This document shows, one piece after another, positions 11,401-22,100 of a stretch of DNA of 64,000 nucleotides. Source of the stretch: Arcuatula senhousia. Lineage: Eukaryota; Mollusca; Bivalvia; Mytilida; Mytilidae. Location of the stretch: NCBI GenBank assembly GCA_963971305.1, contig CAXARO010000122.1:124001-188000 (forward strand), written 5' to 3'. Below the pieces are notes generated by a model, which was not told where the DNA came from, did not search any database, and saw only the letters and a program-made list of their open reading frames with translations. The position numbers and the translations under genes were made by a program. Within the stretch, counting starts at the first letter, position 1, and the number at the start of each line of letters is the position of its first letter.

Positions 11401-13510
11401 ATTATATACCTTTATTTTGTTTTATTACATTAATTATGTTATAAATGAAACAATTACTGTTATGCTCATATGATACTGTCTTTTCTTCTTTTTTTTCTTT
11501 TATGCTTTATATTTTTTTTATATCTGGATAACACATCACATGTATATTTATACTGTGCTTTTGTCCAATAAAATTGATTGATTAATGGGTTACATTTGTA
11601 TATATAATGTACTGAGGGGTTTAAACAGTCATTCTGCATTGTTCTGTAATCATGGTAATGGGGTAAGTGCATGTTACTTTACTTTGTTACTTTGTTGTTC
11701 TGTCCTCTTCGCCCTATGGTGAGGACCTCAGTCGTCTTTTGAAGCATTCCAAAGAAGGAGCAGCGACGGTAGAGGATGGAAGCATGTTCCAATTGTTCAC
11801 AACACGATTTGTAAAAAAGTTTTTACGAACGTCAGTTCTTGAATATCTTTTAGCAAGCTTGTAGTTGTGACCTCTGGTCTGTAATTCGCTCAGTTCAAAC
11901 AGATTATTGAAGTTAGACTTGTATTTATGGTTGATATACTTATAGGTTTCACACATATCTTGTTCCCATCGTCTATGTTGTAAAGTTACTAAGTCGAACG
12001 AATTGTTAGCTAGGTGAATGCACCTTCTTTGTACTTTTTCTAAGGATTCGATATCTTTGAGTAAATATGGTGACCATGTAATTGATCCGTATTCTAATAT
12101 TGGACGCACAATTGATTTATACAAAATAGATATTTTCTCAGACGTTAAATTAGTGAAACATCTTTTGATTAAACCTAAACGTTGGTTTGCTTTCTTCACA
12201 ACTTGTGAAATATGTTTTTCAGAGTGTAAGTCATTTGAAATAATAACACCCAAGTCTCTTTGACAGTCTTCTTCTAAAAGCGGAACACCGTTTAAACTGT
12301 ATACAAAATCATAACTTTTACGGATTCTTAAAACGATGCATTTTGCCTCATTGAAACGTAAAAGCCAAGTCCTGGACCAAGCTGACAAAGTATTTAAGTC
12401 CTCTTGTAGAATTTGACAGTCCTCGATATTATTAATTTCTCGGTATAGTTTAGTATCATCAGCAAAAAGCTTAGCTGTTGAGCATACAAGGTCAGGAATA
12501 TCATTTACGTAAATCAGGAATAATATCGGACCTAAAATGGAGCCTTGCGGGACTCCACTAATAACATTTTTCCAATCAGACAAGCCTCTTGGTAGAACAA
12601 CTCTTTGACGACGCTCATTCAGGATGAGTAATTGATTATGTTTACAATTATCATGATTATATGTAAAACTCGGATAATTAACTGTTTGAAACCCATGGTT
12701 AACAGTAGGCTGTGAAGATTACTGTAAGTAACCAAGCCTATATCTATAAAGGGGTCCAATTTCGAGGCTACATTTGTACACTGTTTGAGATGGGGTTAAA
12801 TTTTAATATCATCAAATTCAATCTGTGATGGGGTAGGGGTTCGGTATCTGGAAGAACACCCACCATTTATTGATGTAGGTGTCCCCTACCTCAGAGGTTT
12901 ATCCAATTACTTACCCAAATGTTGACATAATTGATAAACTGCGCATTGTCATACATGTCATGTATTAGATCTAGTTTCTTTATGAGCGGAAACATGCGTA
13001 ACAAAATAAAATCAAACCTAATATAAACAGTACGGATAAAAATCCGTGTTGGGGGTAAAAAGTCGATTTCTGCAAGAAGGGATCACGAAAAAATGTTTTC
13101 AAAAACAAATTCTAGATTTAAACACAGGTCAAACAAAATCTCAACTTAGTCACAAATTCACACTATCGAGTTTACTTATAGTGCTTGATCGTTTTCAAAA
13201 AGGGGGGGGGGAGTGATCGCACACCCTACATCCCCTCAGGCCTGTACGGACCTGATTCACGGCATCGTTTTTAAACATAATCACAGGCATGACAGAGGCG
13301 AGCAGCTTGTACGATATGGCATGTAAGGGGTGATAATCTCAGATTAACCAAAAACTAATAAAAAACGACAGGCAATGACAGCAGGGACGTTTATATATTT
13401 TACGTCTCTGAAAATTATAAATAATGTCGGATGAAAAATTTGGTTTTTTTCCACACCAATTATTGATGGCAAAATAAAATTAAGGGTAAAAGAATTTACC
13501 TGGACGCCAT
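2356..13510 (-). CDS. KMT5A/SETD8-like SET-domain lysine methyltransferase gene (six exons)
   Basis: Six exons join with intact GT/AG sites and perfect phase: 13510-13500, 8591-8551, 7675-7556, 6956-6815, 4841-4728 and 2419-2356. They give 164 codons before an unresolved terminal exon. Residues 1-50 are short and basic. The SET core follows: GKGRGV (56-61), YCIDAS (104-109), RLGRLVNHS (114-122) and GEEILYDYG (148-156). These match the SAM-binding and catalytic motifs of the KMT5A family, nuclear enzymes that monomethylate histone H4 lysine 20; the substrate here is inferred. KMT5A has a longer N-terminus, so this is a compact paralogue. The segment that is CYMYYF in KMT5A (recalled) is FRFFF here. 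Intron 1 (4.9 kb) holds a LINE fragment, a protease remnant and tandem repeats; the intron at 2420-4727 holds a hAT-like insertion. Confidence 0.88.
2630..3880. repeat. Tandem repeat of about 125 bp, split by the hAT-like insertion
   Basis: Three units share GCTACTTGACAAGAACA, CAAAATCGGACCAAAAATAA and TAACGGGTGAAAA. The first unit is interrupted at 2721-3593 by the hAT-like element. The remainder lies intronic between SET exons 5 and 6. No gene is seen here. Confidence 0.6.
2729..3585. mobile_element. hAT-like non-autonomous element with an 8-bp target duplication
   Basis: The inverted ends are CATAGATGCCAACC at the left and GGTTGGCATCTATG at the right. They are flanked on both sides by ACTTAAGT, an 8-bp duplication typical of hAT insertions. 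The empty site can be inferred because flanking repeat units continue across it. The interior has several CCGTAA/TTACGG motifs and a 96-codon minus-strand ORF (2933-3223) that I do not recognise. No transposase was seen. Confidence 0.75.
3881..4680. repeat. Intronic dispersed-repeat mosaic
   Basis: Degenerate repeat segments are marked by TTTTTTGCGGTTGTATA and TTTTTTGCGGTCGTATA (near 3890 and 4445; a relative lies at 58953). They are followed by a piece of the AAACAGGAAGTAGG family. No coding potential was recognised. Confidence 0.4.
4728..4841 (-). CDS. KMT5A-like gene, exon 5 (catalytic NHS motif)
   Basis: The exon is 114 bp, with acceptor TTTCTAG and donor GTATAT. It encodes IDASEETGRLGRLVNHS, the SET pseudoknot motif that contacts SAM, followed by a lysine-rich loop and DGFLYLYAL. 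KMT5A has a very similar ETNRLGRLINHS. Confidence 0.92.
4955..6600. repeat. Intron between SET exons 4 and 5, mostly repeats
   Basis: At 5690-6010 there are three or four degenerate units with AAATTTCGTTAAAATCCGTT and a GGTGGCCATGGCCACC-type palindrome. At 6110-6250 is a copy of the CGCCGAGC-CAGCATGATAC repeat also present at 2440-2560. The block ends at about 6595 with CTCACCTATG/CCAGGTGAG inverted ends. At 4955-5690 I see nothing identifiable. Confidence 0.4.
6815..6956 (-). CDS. KMT5A-like gene, exon 4 (SET-N)
   Basis: The exon is 142 bp, with acceptor ATTTTGCAG and donor GTACGT. It encodes RGVITTVKREKGDFLMKYAG, ISAEEGEKRE and TGFRFFFDRY. This is the SET N-terminal subdomain, including the G-D-F-L...Y-x-G core. 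It ends two bases into the cysteine codon of YCIDAS. Confidence 0.9.
7556..7675 (-). CDS. KMT5A-like gene, exon 3 (pre-SET and start of SET)
   Basis: The exon is 120 bp, with acceptor TTTTCCAG and donor GTAAGTA. It encodes HKHIRKCRKDATEKV, then the start of the SET fold ending in EICLMEGK. The last base opens the glycine codon completed by exon 4, giving GKGRGV across the junction. Confidence 0.85.
8551..8591 (-). CDS. KMT5A-like gene, exon 2
   Basis: The exon is 41 bp, between acceptor TTGTTTTAG and donor GTACAC. It encodes the basic stretch KRKKETIPVYRNE, which could serve as a nuclear-localisation signal. It joins exon 3 through a split glycine codon. Confidence 0.75.
8892..9169. mobile_element. 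Short palindromic MITE-like element
   Basis: The left end GGGAACAACCATTTGATTCT is mirrored at the right end by AGAATCAAATGGTTATCCC, giving arms of about 25 bp with a few mismatches. The element is about 280 bp with no coding content. It sits in intron 1 of the KMT5A-like gene. Confidence 0.55.
9512..10380. repeat. Dispersed element with four units of about 180 bp
   Basis: It opens with a hairpin end, ACAAGAGGCTCCCAGGAGCC, then CTCACCTGATCG. Four units follow with AAACAGGAAGTAGGTGAGCG, CCTGAAATCGAATCCCA and CTGTGATTAGCAGTTCC. Two consecutive units from about 10100 are nearly identical. It ends in a C-rich run and GACATTCACCATTTTATAA, the same end as the related block at 57980-58680. No gene is seen. 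Confidence 0.6.
10817..11050 (-). pseudogene. Ty3/gypsy-type aspartic protease remnant (N-terminal part)
   Basis: The minus-strand translation contains GATGNMIRAS preceded by YCGYNPVRLTI, followed by LLIIGETRLTFTR. This is the retropepsin active-site region of LTR-retrotransposon polyproteins. The catalytic aspartate position reads ESGAT rather than DSGAT, so the site is mutated. A stop follows at 10817. It is a fragment with no LTR or RT beside it, in intron 1 of the SET gene. Confidence 0.65.
11054..11285 (+). pseudogene. Ty3/gypsy-type protease remnant (C-terminal part, opposite strand)
   Basis: The plus strand encodes GFDVLAGIPFMERNDVS and then CIGDSSVY. This is the segment that normally follows the protease core in the same polyprotein. 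A frameshift near 11160 moves the frame to one containing VARASVESTVWPGE. It is head-to-head with the inverted N-terminal part, so the two are a rearranged, inactive remnant. Confidence 0.6.
11460..11713. repeat. LINE 3' flank and AT-rich tail
   Basis: This is the region below the RT stop. It contains CCAATAAAATTGATTGATTA on the plus strand, which looks like a LINE 3' end with a short ATTG tail in the opposite direction to the RT. Two insertions may therefore abut here. No gene is seen. Confidence 0.3.
11714..12637 (-). pseudogene. 5'-truncated non-LTR (LINE) reverse transcriptase
   Basis: About 305 codons are open, from LNERRQRVVLPRG through the RT palm motifs SGVPQGSILGP and FADDTKLY to the thumb region. 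The latter includes QRDLGVII, LGLIKRCF, LYKSIVRPILEYGS and WNMLPSS. The arrangement is that of jockey/CR1-like LINE RTs. The endonuclease and the first half of the RT are missing, as expected from 5' truncation during target-primed insertion. The reading frame is still intact, so the insertion is fairly young. It lies in the first intron of the SET gene, in the same direction. Confidence 0.85.
13500..13510 (-). CDS. KMT5A-like gene, coding exon 1 (start codon)
   Basis: ATGGCGTCCAG is followed by the donor GTAAATTC. The ATG context is good (A at -3, G at +4). The exon leaves two bases (AG), exactly what the one-base start of the exon at 8591 needs to make an arginine codon. An upstream ATG in the leader is closed by a stop after three codons. 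This tiny exon is supported by phase, context and the promoter-like motifs just above it. Confidence 0.7.
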
Positions 13511-13556
13511 TGCTATCCTTTGACAGAGAGTTATCGTTCTTGGTCAAAATTTATTA

Positions 13557-13594
13557 GGCATGCGCGCCGAAATGTATTATGGGATTTTAGTAGT
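13557..13594 (-). promoter_or_regulatory. TATA-less promoter-like motifs of the KMT5A-like gene
   Basis: Read on the minus strand, 13594-13575 is ACTACTAAAATCCCATAATA. This is close to the ZNF143/Staf site (ACTACAA-TCCCA-AATGC type). Bases 13568-13557 are GGCGCGCATGCC, a near match to NRF1. Both lie within 85 bp upstream of the ATG and are the only GC-rich spots nearby. Such pairs mark housekeeping promoters in animals. Function here is inferred. Confidence 0.4.
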
Positions 13595-13721
13595 AAATTG
13601 TGTAAGGGCACTTTGCAGACAACGGTTTCTGGTGTGAAAAAAACACATTGACACCGTAAAATGAAACATTGTATGAAATTTTGTAGAATGATAATATATG
13701 CATATATATGCATTTTCAGAA

Positions 13722-13824
13722 ATTTGGAAAAGTCACTACCGGAGTGTATGTAGTGACTTTGCAAAAGGTAGTGACTTCGTTGGTGTGTATCCTCATACGG
13801 GTAGTGACTTTACACCTTTGACAA

Positions 13825-13890
<66 letters not shown>

Positions 13891-14270
13891 CACACACACA
13901 CACACATACGTGTAAACCCGTGAAAGTCACTACATGTGAAAAATACCCGGGAAATGACTACCTCTATTTAAAAGGAGTGTAACAGCTAATTGAGGGTGGA
14001 TTATGGTTATCTAGAGCTAAGAAAGAGCCTGTGGGGGGTAATAAAGTCAATAAGGTATATATTTCTGTTTATGTTTTACCCAAACAAAGTTACTACACTA
14101 AGACATACACACAGTGAACTCACTACTTTAAGAAAAATGTGGGGGTATTCACTACCTGTCTGACACACACCGTAAAATGACGACCTTAATTTCAAACAAT
14201 AAACGGATGCAGCCTCATTTTAAAGAACTTAAAAGATAACAGCAGATATTCAAATAATAAGGCTTTGAAG
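13722..14270. repeat. Cluster of AGTCACTAC / GTAGTGACT motifs beside the satellite
   Basis: Several copies of the motif occur in both orientations, for example AAAAGTCACTACCGG, GTAGTGACTTTGCAAAAGG and GGGTAGTGACTTTACACC. The same motif recurs in every unit of the adjoining satellite. The cluster also holds an AC-rich microsatellite (13826-13909). The ORFs through it come from that microsatellite. Confidence 0.6.
13826..13909. repeat. (AC)n microsatellite
   Basis: This is a dinucleotide array of about 84 bp with a few interruptions (CATAC, ACCCC). Confidence 0.95.
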
Positions 14271-14276
14271 TGGCTT

Positions 14277-17200
14277 CATACTGGAGAATCACTACATACA
14301 CATTCTGAATACACACTGTAAAGTGACTACCATTAATGTTTTCAAGTAACAAATCACTGAATTAACCAAATATGAAACGGTTGTTTTGTGAATAAGAGGT
14401 TTATGTACCAAATTATTACGATTAATGAGGAAATAGGTGATTTTCAGACTATGTGAAATTTTCTATTGTTTAAATTATGAAGCGTAAACCCAAGGCTTAT
14501 GCTATCTATCCAAAGTAATCATAAATGTTAATATGTTTTGTAGGAAATTTTATTTAACGATATTGGCAATATTGTTATGTGAGTGTTATTATTTCATGAG
14601 ATTAGTTTAATACACCACGTTTATGAACAGTCCGGACTTACGGACCATAAACGGATTGTCGTTTCTACAATTCAGATTCATGGTAACATGAAAACAAAAT
14701 ATGAAAACATCATATTCGTACACCTCAAACTCAGTTTCTACGTTTCTCTTTGGTGTTGCTTGAGTAAATAACTCTTTGTAATAAAGTTAACATAAATATA
14801 GAATGTCATTTATGATTTGAGATATGCACCGAAAAAGTCACTACATACACAATAAGAATACACACCTACAAAATGACTACATACTGGAGAATCACTACAT
14901 ACACATTCTGAATACACACTGTAAAGTGACTACCATTAATGTTTTCAAGTAACAAATCACTGAATTTATCGAATATGAAACGGTTGTTTCGTGAATAAGT
15001 GATATATGTCCCTAATTATTACGATTAATGACGAAATAGGTGATTTTCAGATGATGTGAAATTTTCTATTGTATTCTATAAATTATGGAGCATAAACCCA
15101 AAGATTCCTATCCAAAGTAATCATAAATGTTAAGCTGTTTTGTAGGAAATTTTATTTCACGATGTTGGTAATATTGTAATGTGAGTGTTATTACTTCAAT
15201 AGAATAGTTTAATACACCACGGTTATGAACAGTCCGGACTGACGGACCATAAACGGATTGTCGTTACTACAATTCAGAATGGTAACATGAAAACAAAATA
15301 TATGGAAACATATTCGTACACCTCAAAGTTAGTTTCTACGTTTCTCTTTGGTGTTGCTTGAGTAAATAACGATTTTATAATAAAGTTTACCTTAATATAG
15401 AATGTCATTTATAATTTGAGATATGCACCGTAAAAGTCACTACATACACAATAAGAATACACACCTACAAAATGACTACATACTGGAGAATCACTACATA
15501 CACATTCTGAATACACACTGTAAAGTGACTACCATTAATGTTTTCAAGTAACAAATCACTGAATTTATCGAATATGAAACGGTTATTTCGTGAATAAGTG
15601 ATTTATGTCCCTAATTATTACGATTAATGACGAAATAGGTGATTTTCAGACTATGTGAAATTTTCTATTGTATTCTATAAATTATGGAGCATAAACCCAA
15701 AGATTCCTATCCAAAGTGATCATAAATGTTAAGCTGTTTTGTATGAAATTTTAATTCACGATGTTGGCAATATTGTAATGTGAGTGTTATTACTTCAAGA
15801 GAATTGTTTAATACACCACGGTTATGAACAGTCCGGACTGACGGACCATAAACGAATTGGCGTTACTACAATTCAGAATGGTAACATGAAAACAAAATAT
15901 GGAAACATATTCGTACACCGCAAAGTAAGTTTCTACGTTTCTCTTTGGTATTGCTTGAGTAAATAACGCTTTTATAATAAAGTTTACATAAATATAGAAT
16001 GTCATTTATGATTTGAGATGTGCACCGTAAAAGTCACTACATACACAATGAGAATACACACCCACAAAGTGACTACATATTGGAGAATCACTACATACAC
16101 ATTCTGAATACACACTGTAAAGTGACTACCATTAATGTTTTCAAGTAACAAATCACTGAATTTATCGAATATGAAACGGTTATTTTGTGAATAAGTGGTT
16201 TACGTACCTAATTATTACGATTAATGACGAAATAGGTGATTTTCAGATTATGTGAAATTTTCTATTGTATTCTATAAATTATGAAGCATACACCCAAGGC
16301 TTACGCTACCTATCCAAAGTAATCATAAATGTTTATCTGTTTTGTAAGAAATTTTATTTCACGATGTTGGCAATATTGTAATGTGAGAGTTATTATTTCA
16401 TGAGAATAGTTTAATACACCACGTTTATGAATAGTCCGGACTTGCGGACCATATACGGCTGTCGTTACTGTACATAAAAACAAAATATGGAAACATATCC
16501 GTACACCGAAAAGTTAGTTTCTACGTTTCTCTTTGGTGTTGCTTGAGTAAATAACGCTTTTATAATAAAAGTTTACATAAATATAGAATATCATTTATGA
16601 TTTGAGATATGCACCGTAAAAGTCACTACATACACAATGAGAATACACACCCACAAAATGACTACATACTGGAGAATCACTACATACACTTTCTGAATAC
16701 ACACTGTAAAGTGACTACCATTAATGTTTTCAAGTAACAAATCACTGAATTTACCGAATATGAAATGGTTGTTTTGTGAATAAGTGATATATTTCCCTAA
16801 TTATTACGATTAATGACGAAATAGGTGATTTTCAGATGATGTGCAATTTTCTATTGTGTTCTATAAATTATGAAGCATAAACCCAAGGCTTACGCTACCT
16901 ATCCAAAGTAATCATAAATGTTAAGCTGTTTTGTAAGAAATTTTATTTCACGATGTTGGCAATATTGTAATGTGAGTGTTATTACTTCAATGGAATAGTT
17001 TGATACACCACGTTTATGAACAGTCCGGACTTACGGACCATAAACGGATTGGCGTTACTACAATTCAGAATGGTAACATGAAAACAAAATATGGAAACAT
17101 ATTCGTACACCGCAAAGTTAGTTTCTACGTTTCTCTTTGGTATTGCTTGAGTAAATAACACTTTTATAATAAAGTTTACATAAATATAGAATGTCATTTA

Positions 17201-20200
17201 TGATTTGAGATATGCACCGTAAAAGTCACTACATACACAATGAGAATACACACCCACAAAGTGACTACATATTGGAGAATCACTACATACACATTCTGAA
17301 TACACACTGTAAAGTGACTACCATTAATGTTTTCAAGTAACAAATCACTGAATTTACCGAATATGAAGCGGTTATTTTGTGAATAAGTGGTTTACGTTCC
17401 TAATTATTACGATTAATGACGAAATAGGTGATTTTCAGACTATGTGAAATTTTCTATTGTGTTCTATAAATTATGAAGCATAAACCTAAGGCTTACGCTA
17501 CCTATACAAAGTAATCATAAATGTTAAGCTGTTTTGTAGGAAATTTTATTTCACGATGTTGGCAATATTGTAATGTGAGTGTTATTATTTCAAGAGAATA
17601 GTTTAATACACCACGTTTATGAACAGTCCGGACTTGCGGACCATATACGGCTGTCGTTACTGTACATAAAAACAAAATATGGAAACATATCCGTACACCG
17701 AAAAGTTAGTTTCTACGTTTCTCTTTGGTGTTGCTTGAGTAAATAACGCTTTTATAATAAAGTTTACATAAATATAGAATGTCATTTATGATTTGAGATA
17801 TGCACCGTAAAAGTCACTACATACACAATAAGAATACACATCCACAAAGTGACTACATACTGGAGAATCACTATATACACATTCTGAATACACACTGTAA
17901 AGTGACTACCATTAATGTTTTCAAGTAGCAAATCACTGAATTTATCGAATATGAAGCGGTTATTTCGTGAATAAATGGGTTATGTCCCTAATTATTACGA
18001 TTAATGACGAAATAGGTGATTTTCAGACTATGTGAAATTTTCTATTGTATTCTATAAATTATGAAGCATAAACCCAAGGCTTACGCTACCTATCCAAAGT
18101 AATCATAAATGTTAAGCTGTTTTGTAAGAAATTTAATTTCACGATGTTAGCAATATTGTAATGTGAGTGTTATTACTTCAATAGAATAGTTTGATACACC
18201 ACGTTTATAAACAGTCCGGACTTACGGACCATAAACGGATTGGCGTTACTACAATTCAGAATGGTAACATGAAAACAAAATATGGAAACATATTCGTACA
18301 CCGCAAAGTAAGTTTCTACGTTTCTCTTTGGTATTGCTTGAGTAAATAACGCTTTTATAATAAAGTTTACATAAATATAGAATGTCATTTATGATTTGAG
18401 ATGTGCACCGTAAAAGTCACTACATACACAATGAGAATACACACCAACAAAGTGACTATATATTGGAGAATCACTACATACACATTCTGAATACACACTG
18501 TAAAGTGACTACCATTAATGTTTTCAAGTAACAAATCACTGAATTTATCGAATATGAAACGGTTATTTTGTGAATAAGTGGTTTACGTACCTAATTATTA
18601 CGATTAATGACGAAATAGGTGATTTTCAGATTATGTGAAATTTCTATTGTATTCTATAAATTATGAAGCATACACCCAAAGCTTACGCTACCTATCCAAA
18701 GTTATCATAAATGTTAATCTGTTTTGTAGGAAATTTTAATTCACGATGTTGGCAATATTGTAATGTGAGTGTTATTACTTCAAATGAATAGTTCAATACA
18801 CCACGATTATGAACAGTCCGGACTTACGGACCATAAACGGATTGTCGTTTCTACAATTCAGATTCATGATAACATGAAAACAAAATATGGAAACTTAATC
18901 GTACACCGCAAAGTTAGTGTCTACGTTTCTCTTTGGTGTTGCTTGAGTAAATAACGTTTTTATAATAAAGTTTACATAAATATAGAATGTCATTTATGAT
19001 TTGAGATATGCACCGTAAAAGTCACTACATACACAATGAGAATACACACCCACAAAATGACTACATACTGGAGAATCACTACATACACATTCTGAATACA
19101 CACTGTAAAGTGACTACCATTAATGTTTTCAAGTAACAAATCACTGAATTTACCGAATATGAAATGGTTGTTTTGTGAATAAGTGATATATTTCCCTAAT
19201 TATTACGATTAATGGCGAAATAGGTGATTTTCAGATGATGTGCAATTTTCTATTGTGTTCTATAAATTATGAAGCATAAACCCAAGGCTTACGCTACCTA
19301 TCCAAAGTAATCATAAATGTTAAGCTGTTTTGTAAGAAATTTTATTTCACGATGTTGGCAATATTGTAATGTGAGTGTTATTACTTCAATGGAATAGTTT
19401 GATACACCACGTTTATAAACGGTCCGGACTTACGGACCATAAACGGATTGGCGTTACTACAATTCAGAATGGTAACATGAAAACAAAATATGGAAACATA
19501 TTCGTACACCGCAAAGTTAGTTTCTACGTTTCTCTTTGGTATTGCTTGAGTAAATAATGCTTTTATAATAAAGTTTACATAAATATAGAATGTCATTTAT
19601 GATTTGAGATATGCACCGTAAAAGTCACTACATACACAATGAGAATACACACCCACAAAGTGACTACATATTGGAGAATCACTACATACACATTCTGAAT
19701 ACACACTGTAAAGTGACTACCATTAATGTTTTCAAGTAACAAATCACTGAATTTACCGAATATGAAATGGTTGTTTTGTGAATAAGTGATATATTTCCCT
19801 AATTATTACGATTAATGACGAAATAGGTGATTTTCAGATGATGTGCAATTTTCTATTGTGTTCTATAAATTATGAAGCATAAACCCAAGGCTTACGCTAC
19901 CTATCCAAAGTAATCATAAATGTTAAGCTGTTTTGTAAGAAATTTTATTTCACGATGTTGGCAATATTGTAATGTGAGTGTTATTACTTCAATAGAATAG
20001 TTTGATACACCACGTTTATGAACAGTCCGGACTTACGGACCATAAACGGATTGGCGTTACTACAATTCAGAATGGTAACATGAAAACAAAATATGGAAAC
20101 ATATTCGTACACCGCAAAGTAAGTTTCTACGTTTCTCTTTGGTATTGCTTGAGTAAATAACGCTTTTATAATAAAGTTTACATAAATATAGAATGTCATT

Positions 20201-22100
20201 TATGATTTGAGATGTGCACCGTAAAAGTCACTACATACACAATGAGAATACACACCCACAAAGTGACTACATATTGGAGAATCACTACATACACATTCTG
20301 AATACACACTGTAAAGTGACTACCATTAATGTTTTCAAGTAACAAATCACTGAATTTATCGAATATGAAACGGTTATTTTGTGAATAAGTGGTTTACGTA
20401 CCTAATTATTACGATTAATGACGAAATAGGTGATTTTCAGATTATGTGAAATTTTCTATTGTATTCTATAAATTATGAAGCATACACCCAAGGCTTACGC
20501 TACCTATCCAAAGTAATCATAAATGTTTATCTGTTTTGTAGGAAATTTTAATTCACGATGTTGGCAATAATGTAATGTGAGTGTTATTACTTCAAATGAA
20601 TAGTTCAATACACCACGTTTATGAACAGTCCGGACTTACGGACCATAAACGGATTGTCGTTTCTACAATTCAGATTCATGGTAACATGAAAACAAAATAT
20701 GGAAACTTAATCGTACACCGCAAAGTTAGTGTCTACGTTTCTCTTTGGTGTTGCTTGAGTAAATAACGCTTTTATAATAAAGTTTACATAAATATAGAAT
20801 GTCATTTATGATTTGAGATATGCACCGTAAAAGTCACTACATACACAATGAGAATACACACCCACAAAGTGACTACATACTGGAGAATCACTACATACAC
20901 ATTCTAAATACACACTGTAAAGTGACTACCATTAATGTTTTCAAGTAACAAATCACTGAATTAACCGAATATGAAACGGATATTTGGTGAATAAGTGGTT
21001 TATGTACCTAATCATTACGATTAATGACGAAATATGTGATTTTCAGATTATGTGAAATTTTCTATTGTATTCTATAAATTATGAAGCATAAACCCAAGGC
21101 TTACGCTACCTATCCAAAGTAATCATAAATGTTTATCTGTTTTGTAGGAAATTTTAATTCACGATGTTGGCAATAATGTAATGTGAGTGTTATTACTTCA
21201 AATGAATAGTTCAATACACCACGATTATGAACAGTCCGGACTTACGGACCATAAACGGATTGTCGTTTCTACAATTCAGATTCATGGTAACATGAAAACA
21301 AAATATGGAAACTTAATCGTACACCGCAAAGTTAGTGTCTACGTTTCTCTTTGGTGTTGCTTGAGTAAATAACGCTTTTATAATAAAGTTTACATAAATA
21401 TAGAATGTCATTTATGATTTGAGATATGCACCGTAAAAGTCACTACATACACAATGAGAATATACACCCACAAAGTGACTACATACTGGAGAATCACTAC
21501 ATACACATTCTAAATACACACTGTAAAGTGACTACCATTAATGTTTTCAAGTAACAAATCACTGAATTAACCGAATATGAAACGGATATTTGGTGAATAA
21601 GTGGTTTATGTACCTAATCATTACGATTAATGACGAAATATGTGATTTTCAGATTATGTGAAATTTTCTATTGTATTCTATAAATTATGAAGCATAAACC
21701 CAAGGCTTACGCTACCTATCCAAAGTAATCATAAATGTTTATCTGTTTTGTAGGAAATTTTAATTCACGATGTTGGCAATATTGTAATGTGAGTGTTATT
21801 ACTTCAAATGAATAGTTCAATACACCACGTTTATGTACAGTCCGGACTTGCGGACCAAATACGGCTGTCGCTGCTGTACATAAAAACAAAAAATGGAAAC
21901 ATGTTCGTACACATCAAAGTTAGTTTCTACGTTTCTCTTTGGTGTTGCTTGAGTAAACAACGCTTTTATAATTAAGATTACATAAATATAGAATGTCATT
22001 TATGATTTGAGATATGCACCGTAAAAGTCACTACATACACAATGAGAATACACACCCACAAAGTGACTACATACTGGAGAATCATGTACATACACACTTT
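14277..22100. repeat. Satellite array: 13 tandem units of about 600 bp
   Basis: Thirteen copies of GTGAGTGTTATTA recur at intervals of about 600 bp (14581 to 21791). Each unit carries GTAAAGTGACTACCATTAAT, GTCCGGACTTACGGACC-type palindromes and two CACTACATACACA motifs. Units fall into variants: long (GTCGTTTCTACAATTCAGAT), short (GCGTTACTACAATTCAGAAT) and deleted (CGGCTGTCGTTACTG). The variants alternate in part of the array. Short ORFs of 60-71 codons recur on both strands, but they conflict with each other and vary with indels, so I do not call them genes. Confidence 0.95.

Noticed and set aside
13716..13982. Plus and minus ORFs of His/Thr or Cys/Val repeats
   Set aside because: These are translation of the AC microsatellite.
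14583..21999. Recurrent 60-71-codon ORFs on both strands of the satellite
   Set aside because: They overlap antisense, vary in frame with indels and have no recognisable motif. They follow from the repeat unit.
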